From Candidatus Tokpelaia hoelldoblerii (GTDB taxonomy: Bacteria; Pseudomonadota; Alphaproteobacteria; Rhizobiales; Rhizobiaceae): a stretch of DNA of 64,000 nt. The notes below the pieces were generated by a model, which saw only the letters and a program-made list of their open reading frames with translations, was not told where the DNA came from and ran no database searches. The position numbers and the translations under genes are program-made. The stretch covers positions 1,240,001 to 1,304,000 of the forward strand of contig CP017315.1 in the NCBI GenBank assembly GCA_002005325.1. The letters are read 5' to 3'. Shown one piece after another: positions 17,613-26,536 of this stretch. Numbering within the stretch: position 1 is the first letter of the stretch; each line of letters opens with the position of its first letter.

Positions 17613-18890
17613 ATGAATTACAATCACTTTTTTCAGGACGCAATTGAACAATTGCATGATGAGAAACGCTATCGTGTTTTTGCTGATATTGAACGGGTTA
17701 CCGGTACATTCCCACGGGCATTGATGCATAATAACGGCGCTTCGCGCGAAATCACCATCTGGTGTTCAAACGACTATCTGGGCATGGGGCACCACAAGGA
17801 TGTCATTGCCGCGCTTTGCGAAACCGCGCAGAAAACCGGCGCCGGCGCCGGCGGCACACGCAACATTTCCGGGAACAATCACCATCTGGTGCAACTGGAA
17901 GCAGAACTTGCCGATCTGCACGGCAAGGAAGCCGGGCTGGTTTTTTCTTCCGGCTTTGTTTCTAATGAAGCGACGATTTCCACCATTGCGCGGCTGTTGC
18001 CCGATTGCCTGATTTTATCAGACGAGCTGAACCATGCTTCCATGATTGAAGGCGTGCGCCGCTCGGGCGCGGAGAAGAAAATCTTCCGCCATAACGACCT
18101 GTCCCATCTGGAAAGCCTGTTGCAGGCGGCAGGGGCTGAGCGCGCCAAGCTGATTGTTTTTGAATCAATTTACTCCATGGACGGCGATATCGCCCCCATT
18201 GGAGAAATAGCCGGTCTCGCCGAAAAATATAACGCTCTCACCTATATTGATGAAGTGCACGCCGTCGGTATGTACGGCCCGCGCGGCGGCGGCATTACCG
18301 ACCGCGACACTCTAAGCCACCGCATGGATATTATCGAAGGCACACTGGGCAAGGCGTTTGGCGGCATGGGCGGTTATATCACCGGCTCGCAAGCCATTAT
18401 TGACGCGGTGCGCAGCTATGCGCCAGGCTTTATCTTCACCACCGCCCTGCCGCCATCTGTTGCAGCCGCCGCCACAGCGGCGATCCGCCATCTGAAAAAC
18501 TCGCAATCAGAGCGCGGCCTGCAGCAGCGCAACGCACAGCGCACCAAGGATGTGCTGGTCAAGGCCGGCCTGCCGGTTATGCCGACACAAACCCATATTG
18601 TGCCTATTCTGGTAGGCGATCCTGATTTGTGCAAACAGGCGACAGACCGGCTGCTGGAAAAGCACGGCATTTACATCCAGCCGATCAATTACCCGACTGT
18701 GCCGCGCGGTACAGAGCGGTTGCGCATTACGCCGACACCGTTTCATGGCGACCTGTTGATTGACGAATTAAGGGAGGCGCTGCTTGAAACATGGCAGGCG
18801 CTCGGCATTGCGTTCACGGAAGCGAAAAAGCCTGCTGTTGTTGAAACAACCCGCATTATCCCGCTGACAGTTTCCAAAGCCGGCGGTTAA
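17613..18890 (+). CDS. hemA: 5-aminolevulinate synthase
   Basis: A PLP enzyme that condenses glycine and succinyl-CoA into 5-aminolevulinate, the first haem precursor of the C4 pathway used by alphaproteobacteria. It has about 425 residues from the ATG preceded by GGAG; an in-frame TTG four codons earlier is less likely. Signatures are TIWCSNDYLGMGHH, GAGAGGTRNISG, the Asp in TYIDEVHAVGMYG and the PLP Lys in EGTLGKAFGGMGGYI. Length and motifs are normal. A terminator-like hairpin follows at 18921-18943. Another haem gene, hemF, is about 26 kb away. Confidence 0.95.
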   Translation: MNYNHFFQDAIEQLHDEKRYRVFADIERVTGTFPRALMHNNGASREITIWCSNDYLGMGHHKDVIAALCETAQKTGAGAGGTRNISGNNHHLVQLEAELADLHGKEAGLVFSSGFVSNEATISTIARLLPDCLILSDELNHASMIEGVRRSGAEKKIFRHNDLSHLESLLQAAGAERAKLIVFESIYSMDGDIAPIGEIAGLAEKYNALTYIDEVHAVGMYGPRGGGITDRDTLSHRMDIIEGTLGKAFGGMGGYITGSQAIIDAVRSYAPGFIFTTALPPSVAAAATAAIRHLKNSQSERGLQQRNAQRTKDVLVKAGLPVMPTQTHIVPILVGDPDLCKQATDRLLEKHGIYIQPINYPTVPRGTERLRITPTPFHGDLLIDELREALLETWQALGIAFTEAKKPAVVETTRIIPLTVSKAGG

Positions 18891-18920
18891 AACAGCAGGA
18901 CGGTATCCGGCCGGAGACAC

Positions 18921-18943
18921 CAACGCCTTTGGCCGTTGTTTTT
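18921..18943 (+). terminator. Terminator after hemA
   Basis: CAACGCC pairs with GGCCGTTG (one bulged C) around a TTT loop, followed by five T residues at 18939-18943. It lies between the convergent hemA and metallo-hydrolase genes, overlapping the 3' end of the latter. Confidence 0.7.
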
Positions 18944-19589
18944 ACATTCCCTGCAGATACGGATTGTTGCGGCGCTCTTCACCAATGGTGCTGCCTGCAC
19001 CATGGCCGCAGATAAAAATGATATCATCGCCAAGCGGCAATATTTTTTCACGGATGGATTTCAGCAGTGTGTCACGGTCACCGCCGGGCAGATCCGTCCG
19101 CCCGACTGTGCCACGAAACAGCACATCACCCATGACGGCAAAGCGCTGTTCTTCCGAGACAAAAATCACATGGCCGGGCGCGTGTCCCGGGCAGTGATAC
19201 ACCGTAAACGGATGACCGGCGCAAAATACCGTCTCCCCGTCTTTCAGCCAGCGGTCAGGCGTGCAATTGCGCACCGGCTCATCAAGGCCATACATGGCGG
19301 CAATCTTCACCAGATCATCAAGAAACGGCTTGTCATCCTCATGCGGGCCGATAATCTCAACACCAAGCGCTTCCTTCGCCGCCATGGCCGCCGCGGCATG
19401 GTCAATATGGCCATGTGTCAGCCAGGCAGCTTCAACCGTAATGCCGGTTTTATGGATTGCTTCCAGAATAAGCGGCAATTCACCGCCCGGATCAATCAGC
19501 ACGCCTTTTTTCTGTTCCTCATCAAAAAGCAAAGTGCAATTCTGCCGGAATGGCGTGACAACAATCGTCAATACAGCAAGCTTGCCCAC
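18942..19589 (-). CDS. MBL-fold metallo-hydrolase (glyoxalase II-like)
   Basis: About 215 residues of the metallo-beta-lactamase superfamily. The metal site is LTHGHIDHAAA (HxHxDH), with CPGHAPGH and VMGDVLFRG supplying the next His and bridging Asp, and ICGHGAGSTIGEE the last His. The pattern resembles YcbL-type glyoxalase II proteins, which hydrolyse thioesters such as S-lactoylglutathione, but substrate assignment is uncertain. A GTG at 19589 is chosen because GGAG (19596-19599) lies six bases before it and the protein then begins MGKLAVLTI like its relatives; the frame continues upstream to a TTG at 19652. Confidence 0.82.
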   Translation of the reverse strand: MGKLAVLTIVVTPFRQNCTLLFDEEQKKGVLIDPGGELPLILEAIHKTGITVEAAWLTHGHIDHAAAAMAAKEALGVEIIGPHEDDKPFLDDLVKIAAMYGLDEPVRNCTPDRWLKDGETVFCAGHPFTVYHCPGHAPGHVIFVSEEQRFAVMGDVLFRGTVGRTDLPGGDRDTLLKSIREKILPLGDDIIFICGHGAGSTIGEERRNNPYLQGM

Positions 19590-19808
19590 ATTCAACTCCA
19601 CGCTTTGAAAATGCTTTTCCTCCAATATCGGCAAAGACAGACTGAACCGCAAGGAAATTCTGCTACCCGAATTATCGTTGACAATGAACGGATGTTTGGG
19701 TTTTGACAGTTTTATGTTAAAACAGATACAGGATGAATGACAAACCGTTTTTTATGTTTTTACCGATCAGACAACCAATAAACGCCATTCTTGTAACGGA
19801 ATAATATC

Positions 19809-20516
19809 ATGGCCGGAAACCCGTTCCCCCCCTTGTCCGATGACGCACCGCACCTGCTGGTGATTGATGATGACACCCGTATCCGCACCCTGCTGTCACA
19901 GTTTCTGCGTCAGGAAGGTTTCCGGGTCACCGTCGCCGCTGAAGCGGGAGAAGCGCGCCGCCAGCTGGCGCATCTGGATTTTGATTTGCTGATTGTCGAT
20001 GTGATGATGCCGGGCGAAAACGGCATTGCCCTCACCCGCTCACTGCGCGAAACCAAAAACGTGCCGATTCTCATGCTTACCGCACTTTCAGAAACCGACA
20101 GCCGTATTGACGGACTGGAAGCGGGTGCCGATGATTACCTGCCCAAGCCCTTTGACCCGCGCGAACTTCTGCTGCGTATCAACGCTATCCTGCGCCGCGG
20201 CGCCATACCGCAGCAGGCCAAAATCGAGCAGGTGGTCTTCGGCCCCTATACCTATTCCATCCCCCGCCGCGAGTTGAAAAAAAGCGGTGAGATCATACAT
20301 TTAACCGACAAGGAACAGGAAATCATGGCTGTTTTCGCCACCCATGTCGGAGAGACCATTCCCCGTCACGAACTGGCCGGCGGAGACGGTGATATCGGCG
20401 AGCGGACGATTGATGTGCAAATCAACCGCCTGCGCCGCAAAATCGAAAAAGACCCTGCCAACCCCGTCTGGCTGCAAACCGTGCGCGGCCTTGGCTACAA
20501 GCTTTCTGTTGAATAG
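19809..20516 (+). CDS. OmpR/PhoB-family response regulator
   Basis: A 235-residue response regulator. The receiver domain (about 14-130) has the acidic pocket IDDD, the phospho-acceptor Asp at about 64 in LLIVDVMMPGENG, a Thr in MLTALS and Lys in LPKPFD. The winged-helix DNA-binding domain occupies about 140-235, with IDVQINRLRRKIE and TVRGLGYKLS at its end. The N-terminal wording (SDDAPHLLVIDDDTRIRTLL) is like the PetR subgroup of alphaproteobacteria. The kinase gene starts 9 bases downstream, so the two form one unit. The regulon is unknown. A TTGACA with a weak -10 lies upstream near 19703. Confidence 0.9.
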   Translation: MAGNPFPPLSDDAPHLLVIDDDTRIRTLLSQFLRQEGFRVTVAAEAGEARRQLAHLDFDLLIVDVMMPGENGIALTRSLRETKNVPILMLTALSETDSRIDGLEAGADDYLPKPFDPRELLLRINAILRRGAIPQQAKIEQVVFGPYTYSIPRRELKKSGEIIHLTDKEQEIMAVFATHVGETIPRHELAGGDGDIGERTIDVQINRLRRKIEKDPANPVWLQTVRGLGYKLSVE

Positions 20517-20525
20517 GAAAAATTC

Positions 20526-21818
20526 ATGCGCAAAACGTGGAAATCCGTAAGTCGCTGGATTGCACGGCGTATGCCAAAGGGGCTTTATACCCGCACACTC
20601 ATCATCATTATCGCGCCGATGGTGCTTCTGCAATCGGTGATTGCCTATGTGTTTATGGAACGGCACTGGCAAATGGTGACAGAGCGCCTTTCCAAAACGG
20701 TTGTCCACGATATTGCCGCCATTATTGACCTTATCGAAACCTATCCGCAGGATGAGCATTACAACAACATCACCCGTATCGCCCAGCAGCGCATGGGGCT
20801 GAACATTTCCATTCTGCCGCCGGATCAGCTTTCCGTCCCTCCTCCCGGGCCAAAACCGTTTTTTGCTATTCTTGACTATTTTCTGAGTGAAGAAATCAAC
20901 AAGCAAATCAACAAACCGTTCTGGATCGACACCGTCGGCGATTCCGACCTGGTGGAAATCCGTATCCGGCTGGATGACAAGGTTTTACGGGTTTTTGCCC
21001 CGCGCAGCCAGACTTATGCCTCAAATACCGGTATTTTCCTCAGCTGGATGATCGGCACAGCGCTGGTGCTGCTGATTATCGCCATATTTTTCCTGCGCAC
21101 CCAGATCAGGCCCATCCAGCAACTGGCGGAAGCGGCAGAAAGCTTCGGCAAGGGGCGGCCTTTGCCAAAAGGTTTTGAACCGCGCGGCGCTGATGAAGTC
21201 CGCCGTGCCGGCACTGCCTTTCTGCGCATGCGCCAGCGGATCGAACGCCAGATAGAACAGCGCACAACCATGCTTTCCGGTGTCAGCCATGACCTGCGCA
21301 CCATCCTGACCCGTTTCAAGCTGCAACTGGCCCTGAGCGGCAAAAACGCTGACAACACCGCGCTGGAACAGGATATTGCTGATATGCAGAATATGCTGGA
21401 AGATTATCTGGCCTTTGCCCGCGGTGAAGGCAGCGAAAAAGTCGGACGGTTTGACCTTGGCCCTGTCATGGCCAAACTGGCGGAAGAAGCACAATTGCGC
21501 AAGCGCGGTTTTCATTATACGATCAAAGGCAAACCGGTTGTGCAGGTGCGCGCGCAGGCCTTTTCACGGCTGGTCTTCAATCTGGTTTCCAATGCCTTCC
21601 GCTATGCCGGAAATGTTGATGTTCACATCAAACACAGCAGAACAACCCTGCTGATCACCATTGATGATGACGGGGCGGGCATTGCAAAAAATATGCGCGA
21701 AGAGGTCTTCAAACCATTTTTCCGGCTGGATGCGGCGCGCAACCAGGACGCAAGCGGCACGGGGCTTGATGACAGCCCGCTCGGCGGCCTGCGGGCGATT
21801 ATTGAAATACCGGCCTGA
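20526..21818 (+). CDS. EnvZ-like histidine kinase with truncated ATP lid
   Basis: The cognate sensor kinase, 430 residues. Two membrane segments are seen (about 23-42 and 168-190) flanking a periplasmic loop of about 125 residues. A HAMP region follows (about 190-245), then the phospho-acceptor His 255 in GVSHDLRTILTRFK, and an ATPase domain with N box (FNLVSNAFRYA), G1 box (DDDGAGI, 380-386) and F box (FKPFFRLD). The G2 box begins GTGL (411-414) but runs straight into DDSPLGGLRAIIEIPA. Relatives have about 19-20 residues here, completing GTGLGL and a helix. The reading frame is intact, so this is an in-frame loss within the ATP-binding lid. Autokinase activity may be impaired; phosphatase function might remain. 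Confidence 0.86.
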   Translation: MRKTWKSVSRWIARRMPKGLYTRTLIIIIAPMVLLQSVIAYVFMERHWQMVTERLSKTVVHDIAAIIDLIETYPQDEHYNNITRIAQQRMGLNISILPPDQLSVPPPGPKPFFAILDYFLSEEINKQINKPFWIDTVGDSDLVEIRIRLDDKVLRVFAPRSQTYASNTGIFLSWMIGTALVLLIIAIFFLRTQIRPIQQLAEAAESFGKGRPLPKGFEPRGADEVRRAGTAFLRMRQRIERQIEQRTTMLSGVSHDLRTILTRFKLQLALSGKNADNTALEQDIADMQNMLEDYLAFARGEGSEKVGRFDLGPVMAKLAEEAQLRKRGFHYTIKGKPVVQVRAQAFSRLVFNLVSNAFRYAGNVDVHIKHSRTTLLITIDDDGAGIAKNMREEVFKPFFRLDAARNQDASGTGLDDSPLGGLRAIIEIPA

Positions 21819-21963
21819 ACGCAAATCCAAAAGTTTTTTTCAAATTCCGGCGCCTTTTTATTTGGCTGTTCAACCGGAACAGGACATCTTGCCGGAACCA
21901 AGTTGCGGATTATATGCTTATTGCACACATATTTCTTAAATCTTTGATGAGAGGTTCCCTGCC

Positions 21964-22146
21964 ATGCCCGCCCGCTCCAAGGCCCAGCAAAAAGCTGCCG
22001 GCGCAGCCTTGTCCGCCAAACGGGGAAAAACACCCAGATCCAGACTGCACGGCGCTTCCAGACACATGGAAAAATCGATGACAGAAGGGCAACTGATAGG
22101 AATCGCAAGGACCAGATTAAAAGGCCTGCCGGATAAAAAGGCCTGA
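21964..22146 (+). CDS. DUF3008 family small basic protein
   Basis: A 60-residue Lys/Arg/Ala-rich protein beginning MPARSKAQQKAAGAALSAKR and containing LHGASRHMEKSMTEGQL. This pattern is that of DUF3008, a short uncharacterised bacterial family. A GAGAGG sequence lies upstream of the ATG. Its strong positive charge might suit nucleic-acid contact, but no function is established. It lies alone between the kinase gene and the convergent csaA. Confidence 0.8.
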   Translation: MPARSKAQQKAAGAALSAKRGKTPRSRLHGASRHMEKSMTEGQLIGIARTRLKGLPDKKA

Positions 22147-22166
22147 CTGCAAATATAAATTGCGTC

Positions 22167-22499
22167 TCAAAACATCCGCCCGCCAACGGGCACAGCACTG
22201 TCCGGCGCCAGCAACACCACTTTACCGTTCTTGTCCGGCGTTCCCAGTGTCAGCACTTCTGACATAAACGGCCCGATCTGGCGTGGCGGGAAATTGACCA
22301 CCGCCAGCACCTGTTTTCCAACCAGGGTTTCCGGTGTATAATGTTCCGTAATCTGGGCGGAGGATTTTTTAACGCCGATTTCGCCGCCAAAATCAATCTG
22401 CAGCTTGTAGGCCGGTTTGCGCGCCTGCGGAAAAGGCTCCGCCGTGACAATCACGCCGACACGAACATCCACTTTTGCAAAATCGTCATAGGTAATCAC
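22167..22499 (-). CDS. csaA: tRNA-binding protein CsaA
   Basis: A 110-residue protein consisting of a single tRNA-binding (EMAP/Trbp111-like OB-fold) domain. Diagnostic segments are FAKVDVRVGVIVTAEPFPQA, KPAYKLQIDFG, SSAQITEHYTPETLVG and the C-terminal LLAPDSAVPVGGRMF. CsaA has been described as a dimeric tRNA-binding and chaperone-like, secretion-related protein. Length is exactly as expected for the family. It lies 28 bases downstream of the YbjN-like gene on the same strand. Confidence 0.92.
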   Translation of the reverse strand: MITYDDFAKVDVRVGVIVTAEPFPQARKPAYKLQIDFGGEIGVKKSSAQITEHYTPETLVGKQVLAVVNFPPRQIGPFMSEVLTLGTPDKNGKVVLLAPDSAVPVGGRMF

Positions 22500-22527
22500 G
22501 GCATTCCCCCTTCATCTGCTTGATATT

Positions 22528-23028
22528 TCAGGCATTTCCTACTGTTTCAAACATGGCGTTGCGCATGGCGTCATTGGCTGAAAGACCGGCCAGCACAACA
22601 CTTTGACAGGCGGTATAATGCACCTCACAGGCTTCAAGCGCTGTCATCAGCAGCATTTTCACCTGTGCGTCACTCGGGTGTAAACCGCCGCTCAACAGCA
22701 GGGTCTGCCGGTACATGATGGTTTTGGACTGGTGCCAGTAATCGAAATGGCCAAAAAGCAATTTCTCATTGATCCATGACAGAAGATTCAACAGTTCATG
22801 CTGGCGTATATCCGGCACAGATATGTTGAATGCACAGGCGAGATGCAGCGCCTCATGATCTTCCATCCATGAGAAGGAGATATGATAATCTACCCAGTTC
22901 CCGGCAACGCAGACAGAGATTTCATCTTCCGTTGTCCGCTCAAACGACCAGTCATAGCCATGGACGATCTGCTCAATGACATCAACCGGATGTGCATTGC
23001 GCACACTATTATCAAAAGCAAGCCTCAT
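22528..23028 (-). CDS. YbjN domain-containing protein
   Basis: About 166 residues of the YbjN family, which has a fold like type III secretion chaperones (CesT). Recognisable segments are NPVD-like NAHPVDVIEQI, YDWSFERTTEDEISVCVAG, YHISFSWMEDHEALHLACAF and LLSWINEKLLFGHFDYW. The exact function is unknown. The frame is open for another 50 codons upstream, but GAGGA sits five bases before the ATG at 23028 and the protein then starts at the conserved part. csaA follows closely, suggesting an operon. Confidence 0.82.
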   Translation of the reverse strand: MRLAFDNSVRNAHPVDVIEQIVHGYDWSFERTTEDEISVCVAGNWVDYHISFSWMEDHEALHLACAFNISVPDIRQHELLNLLSWINEKLLFGHFDYWHQSKTIMYRQTLLLSGGLHPSDAQVKMLLMTALEACEVHYTACQSVVLAGLSANDAMRNAMFETVGNA

Positions 23029-23354
23029 ATCGTCCTCGTCAGTCTGGCCAAATTTTATGAAAACACCCGCACTCCCATAGTAACGGATTGCTTTCATCTG
23101 CCACATTGGCATGAATATATTGATGAATGATGAACGCATTCCTGACACAAAAACAAAAGCCAGAAATAAACATTTCAAAACGAATCACACACTGCTTTCA
23201 GTCTATTTATTTGGCGCGTGAGTGCCAGTCCTCCCGATTCATTTTTTCAGGATACGAAGAAAACAGGCCGGCCTGTTTGCAGACACGGCCTGACTTAAGA
23301 GATTCTGATGATATAACTTTTTGAGTTTTCAACAGGGAAGAAAAAAAATGGGGA
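23029..23354. other. Intergenic region between ubiK and the YbjN gene
   Basis: About 326 bases without a supported gene between two minus-strand genes. It contains the perfect palindrome AAACAGGCCGGCCTGTTT at 23261-23278 and an AT-rich part at 23150-23220 that could hold the promoter of the YbjN-like gene. No good -35/-10 pair is apparent. Confidence 0.4.
23261..23278 (-). terminator. Palindrome, possible terminator of ubiK
   Basis: AAACAGGCCGGCCTGTTT is a perfect 18-base palindrome about 80 bases after the ubiK stop. On the minus strand the right arm ends TTTTCTTCG. It could form a stem with a CCGG loop and terminate ubiK, but the T run is short. Confidence 0.4.
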
Positions 23355-23633
23355 TTATTTTTCCTCATCCGGTTTTTCCACGGTCTTCAACTGCTGTTCA
23401 AGCGTTTCAATACGCCTGTTCAGCGCCTCATTTTCAGCCCGCGCCCTGGCAGCCATTTCCTTGACTGCCTCAAAATCTTCCCGCTGGACAACATCAAGCT
23501 TGTTAAGCGCCCGCTCGATCTGTGTGCGCAAAATGCCTTCGGCCTCCTGACGCGCACCTTGCGCGGCCCCGGCGGCATCCGTCATCAATTTCGCCAGGTC
23601 ATCCAATATGCGGTTCGGTCCCTTGTCTGTCAT
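23355..23633 (-). CDS. ubiK: Ubiquinone biosynthesis accessory factor UbiK
   Basis: A 92-residue protein of the BMFP/UbiK family, an accessory factor of the ubiquinone-synthesis complex with membrane-fusogenic properties. The first part (ILDDLAKLMTDAAGAAQG) fits an amphipathic helix, the middle has DVVQREDFEAVKEMAARARA, and the C-terminal third is a heptad-like coiled coil (ENEALNRRIETLEQQL). Length and layout are typical. It is divergent from lgt, an arrangement common in Rhizobiales. Confidence 0.88.
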   Translation of the reverse strand: MTDKGPNRILDDLAKLMTDAAGAAQGARQEAEGILRTQIERALNKLDVVQREDFEAVKEMAARARAENEALNRRIETLEQQLKTVEKPDEEK

Positions 23634-23768
23634 GCTGATTATTCCTTAAAAGTCGTCAAAACATTTTCGCCATACTAACGTATTAACGCAAAATGTGAAG
23701 ATCCTGACTTGACACAATCGCCTGTCACGGCCATTTTCCGCAAAGAAACATCTCGCAGGAACACATTC

Positions 23769-24602
23769 ATGCAAACTCCCGTGATTATGGCCGCCATTCC
23801 TTTTCCTGATATTGATCCGGTGATCTTCGCCATCGGGCCGCTCAAGCTGCACTGGTACGGGCTTGGCTATGTGGCAGGCATTCTGTTTGCCTGGTGGTAT
23901 GGCAAGCGCCTGCTGCGCAACAAAAAGTTATGGAAAAACGATACCCCGCCTTTTGTTGCCGACAAGCTGGATGACTTTGTCATCTGGGCGGCAATCGGCG
24001 TGGTGGCCGGCGGCCGGCTGGGTGAAGTGCTGTTATGGGAAAACCGTGATTATTATCTTGCCCACCCGGCCAAAATTTTCGCTGTGTGGGACGGCGGCAT
24101 GGCTTTTCACGGCGGCTTTATCGGCACTGTGATCATGATCTTGCTGTTTGCGCTGAAAAACAAAATCAAAATCTGGCCAATGCTTGACACCATTGCCGCC
24201 GGTGTGCCAGTGGGGCTTGGCGTTGTGCGCGTCTGCAATTTCATCAATAACGAGCTTTGGGGGCGGGAAACCGATGTGCCATGGGCTATTGCCCTCCCCA
24301 ACGGGGACATCCGCCATCCGAGCCAGCTTTATGAAGCCGGGCTGGAAGGCCTTGCCCTGTTTATCCTGCTGGCGGTGCTGATTTTTGTCTTCAAAGCACT
24401 GAAAAAGCAAGGGCTTGTCGCCGGCACTTTTGTCGCGGGCTATGGGGCGGCGCGCTTTACCGCCGAGTTTTTCCGCGAACCGAGTATGGACTATGATTAT
24501 GGCGGATGGCTTACACGCGGCATGTCGCTTTCCCTTCCCATGGTGCTTACCGGTATTGCCATTGTTATCTGGTCGTTTTACAAAAACAGACGCAGTGCAT
24601 GA
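23769..24602 (+). CDS. lgt: Prolipoprotein diacylglyceryl transferase
   Basis: An inner-membrane enzyme that transfers diacylglycerol from phosphatidylglycerol to the lipobox Cys of prolipoproteins. It has about 277 residues and around seven membrane segments. The conserved segments are KLHWYGLGYVAGI near the N-terminus, AFHGGFIGTV, and VRVCNFINNELWGR (family pattern GRxxNFINxExxGR), then HPSQLYEA. The ATG at 23769 has GGAA upstream; the frame also extends 20 codons further back. The downstream methyltransferase gene overlaps its stop as ATGA. Confidence 0.94.
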   Translation: MQTPVIMAAIPFPDIDPVIFAIGPLKLHWYGLGYVAGILFAWWYGKRLLRNKKLWKNDTPPFVADKLDDFVIWAAIGVVAGGRLGEVLLWENRDYYLAHPAKIFAVWDGGMAFHGGFIGTVIMILLFALKNKIKIWPMLDTIAAGVPVGLGVVRVCNFINNELWGRETDVPWAIALPNGDIRHPSQLYEAGLEGLALFILLAVLIFVFKALKKQGLVAGTFVAGYGAARFTAEFFREPSMDYDYGGWLTRGMSLSLPMVLTGIAIVIWSFYKNRRSA

Positions 24603-25675
24603 ACAGGTTGCAGCAAAAAATAGTCTCCCTCATCCGCACCCAGGGGGCAATTGATGTCAGCCAGTATATGCAGGTTGCGCTCGCCGACCCGGAGTACGGC
24701 TATTACAAAACTGCCGAGCCTTTCGGCAAGGACGGCGATTTTATCACCGCGCCGGAAATCAGCCAGATGTTTGGCGAACTGCTTGGCCTGTGGGCACTGG
24801 CAAGCTGGCAGGCGCTGGGCAGCCCTGCCACATTCGCCCTGTGCGAAATCGGCGGCGGGCGCGGCACACTGATGGATGACGTGTTGCGAACGCTGCACAA
24901 AATCGCCCCGCAATGCCTTAAAGCCGCTCATATTGTCATGGTTGAAACCAGCCCGCGCCTTGCCGCCATTCAACAGGGCAAATTGCGCCATCACGAAGCC
25001 AATATCACATGGGTTGAAAATTTTGCCAGCCTGCCTGCCCTGCCGCTTGTCCTCATGGCCAATGAACTGTTCGACGCCCTGCCAATCCACCAGTATATCG
25101 CACAGGGCGGTGTATTATACGAGCGGCTGATTGCTGCGGATGAACATGGCGCTTTGTACTTTACCACCGGTATGCCAACCCCGGCTGGAGCGAATGCCTT
25201 GCCTGATGGCACAATCATCGAGCTTTCTCCGGCACGTCTGGCTTTGGCCGATGAAATCAGCACCCATATCAGGGCAAACCGCGGCGCGGCGCTGATTGTT
25301 GATTATGGCGCGCTTGCCCCCGCCACCGGCGATACGTTGCAGGCGATGTCAAAACACGGCTATTGCCATGCACTGGAAAATCCCGGTCAGTATGACCTGA
25401 CCTCGCATGTGGATTTTGCCGCCCTTGCCCGCACAGCACAGCAGGCAGGCCTTAAAACCGCCGCCATGCCGCAAGGCGCGTTTCTGCTCGCCCTCGGCCT
25501 GCTTGAGCGCGCTGGCCAGTTGGGCGCGAACAAGGACGAAGCCGCGCGGGCACAGATTATCGCCGATGTTGAACGGCTGGCCGGGACAGAAAACAGGCAG
25601 ATGGGCGAATTGTTCAAAGTCTTGTGTCTGGCCGACCAGGCCACAACCATGCCGCCTTTTTCGTGGGAAACGTGA
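24599..25675 (+). CDS. MidA/NDUFAF7-type SAM-dependent methyltransferase
   Basis: About 358 residues of the class I methyltransferase family related to mitochondrial NDUFAF7/MidA, which methylates an Arg of a complex I subunit in eukaryotes. The N-terminal DVSQYMQVALADPEYGYY and GDFITAPEISQMFGELLGLW are typical, and the SAM-binding motif I is CEIGGGRGTLMDDVLR. LIVDYGAL and YDLTSHVDF further on match the family. The start overlaps the lgt stop (ATGA), so it is likely translationally coupled. A role in respiratory complex I assembly is inference from the eukaryotic relative. Confidence 0.87.
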   Translation: MNRLQQKIVSLIRTQGAIDVSQYMQVALADPEYGYYKTAEPFGKDGDFITAPEISQMFGELLGLWALASWQALGSPATFALCEIGGGRGTLMDDVLRTLHKIAPQCLKAAHIVMVETSPRLAAIQQGKLRHHEANITWVENFASLPALPLVLMANELFDALPIHQYIAQGGVLYERLIAADEHGALYFTTGMPTPAGANALPDGTIIELSPARLALADEISTHIRANRGAALIVDYGALAPATGDTLQAMSKHGYCHALENPGQYDLTSHVDFAALARTAQQAGLKTAAMPQGAFLLALGLLERAGQLGANKDEAARAQIIADVERLAGTENRQMGELFKVLCLADQATTMPPFSWET

Positions 25676-25740
25676 CAGCAACAATTGACAACAGCACACA
25701 GGACGCGCAGCATCAACACTTGAACATCGATGGAGATACG

Positions 25741-26529
25741 ATGCCCGACACGCTACAGCCTGTTCTTGCGCCTCTTCTCGCAACCGCACGCCAAAACGGC
25801 ATTGCCCACGGCTTTTTCACCCGTGAAGGCGGTGTTTCGCACGGGATTTACCACAGCCTCAATGTCGGGCGCGGTTCAGATGATGTGAAAGCCCATGTTG
25901 CCGAAAACCGGCGGCGGGTGGCGGCGCACCTTGGTGTCAAGCCCGGCCGGCTTGCCACAGTGCATCAGGTGCATTCGGCCGATGTTATCACGCTTGACGC
26001 GCCCTTTGACAGCACACCGCCCAAGGCAGACGCGATGGTGACAGGCAAAGCCGGCCTGGCTCTGGCTGTTTTGACAGCCGATTGCGGGCCGGTGCTGTTT
26101 GCTGATGAAAAAGCGCGCATTATCGGCGCGGCGCATGCCGGCTGGCGCGGGGCGCTCGCCGGCGTGCTGGAAAACACCATGGCGGCGATGGAACAGCTTG
26201 GCGCCAGGCGCAGCAATATCACCGCCATTCTCGGGCCAGCCATCGGCACGGCGCATTATGAAACAGGGGCAGAATTTTACGACACATTCACCGCCGTCAA
26301 TCCCGCCTGCGTGCAGTTTTTCACCCCGTCGGTGAAAACTGGCCATTTTATGTTCAACCTTCAGGCTTTTATCCTTGAACGGCTGCAGGCAAGCGGGGTC
26401 AAGGCGGGCGCACTGGGATTGTGCACTTATGCGGATGAACGCCGCTTTTTCTCATACCGGCGCACAACACACCGCAACGAGGCTGATTATGGCCGCCAGA
26501 TGTCCGCCATTGTCTTGAATCACAGTTAG
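25741..26529 (+). CDS. pgeF: Peptidoglycan editing factor PgeF
   Basis: A 262-residue multicopper-laccase-like (YfiH/DUF152) protein. Family members act as purine nucleoside hydrolytic enzymes and as PgeF, which prevents incorporation of a wrong amino acid into peptidoglycan stems. The zinc-site residues are visible in TVHQVHSADV, LTADCGPVLF and IGAAHAGWRGALAGV. The C-terminal YADERRFFSYRR is also typical. GGAG precedes the ATG; longer in-frame starts overlap the previous gene. It lies in a conserved run after lgt and the methyltransferase. Confidence 0.9.
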   Translation: MPDTLQPVLAPLLATARQNGIAHGFFTREGGVSHGIYHSLNVGRGSDDVKAHVAENRRRVAAHLGVKPGRLATVHQVHSADVITLDAPFDSTPPKADAMVTGKAGLALAVLTADCGPVLFADEKARIIGAAHAGWRGALAGVLENTMAAMEQLGARRSNITAILGPAIGTAHYETGAEFYDTFTAVNPACVQFFTPSVKTGHFMFNLQAFILERLQASGVKAGALGLCTYADERRFFSYRRTTHRNEADYGRQMSAIVLNHS

Positions 26530-26536
26530 GGGAAGC

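Noticed and set aside
23127..23324. 65-codon plus-strand open frame in the gap between the YbjN-like gene and ubiK
   Set aside because: It has no ribosome-binding site and no recognisable pattern, and it runs through the palindrome that looks like a terminator.
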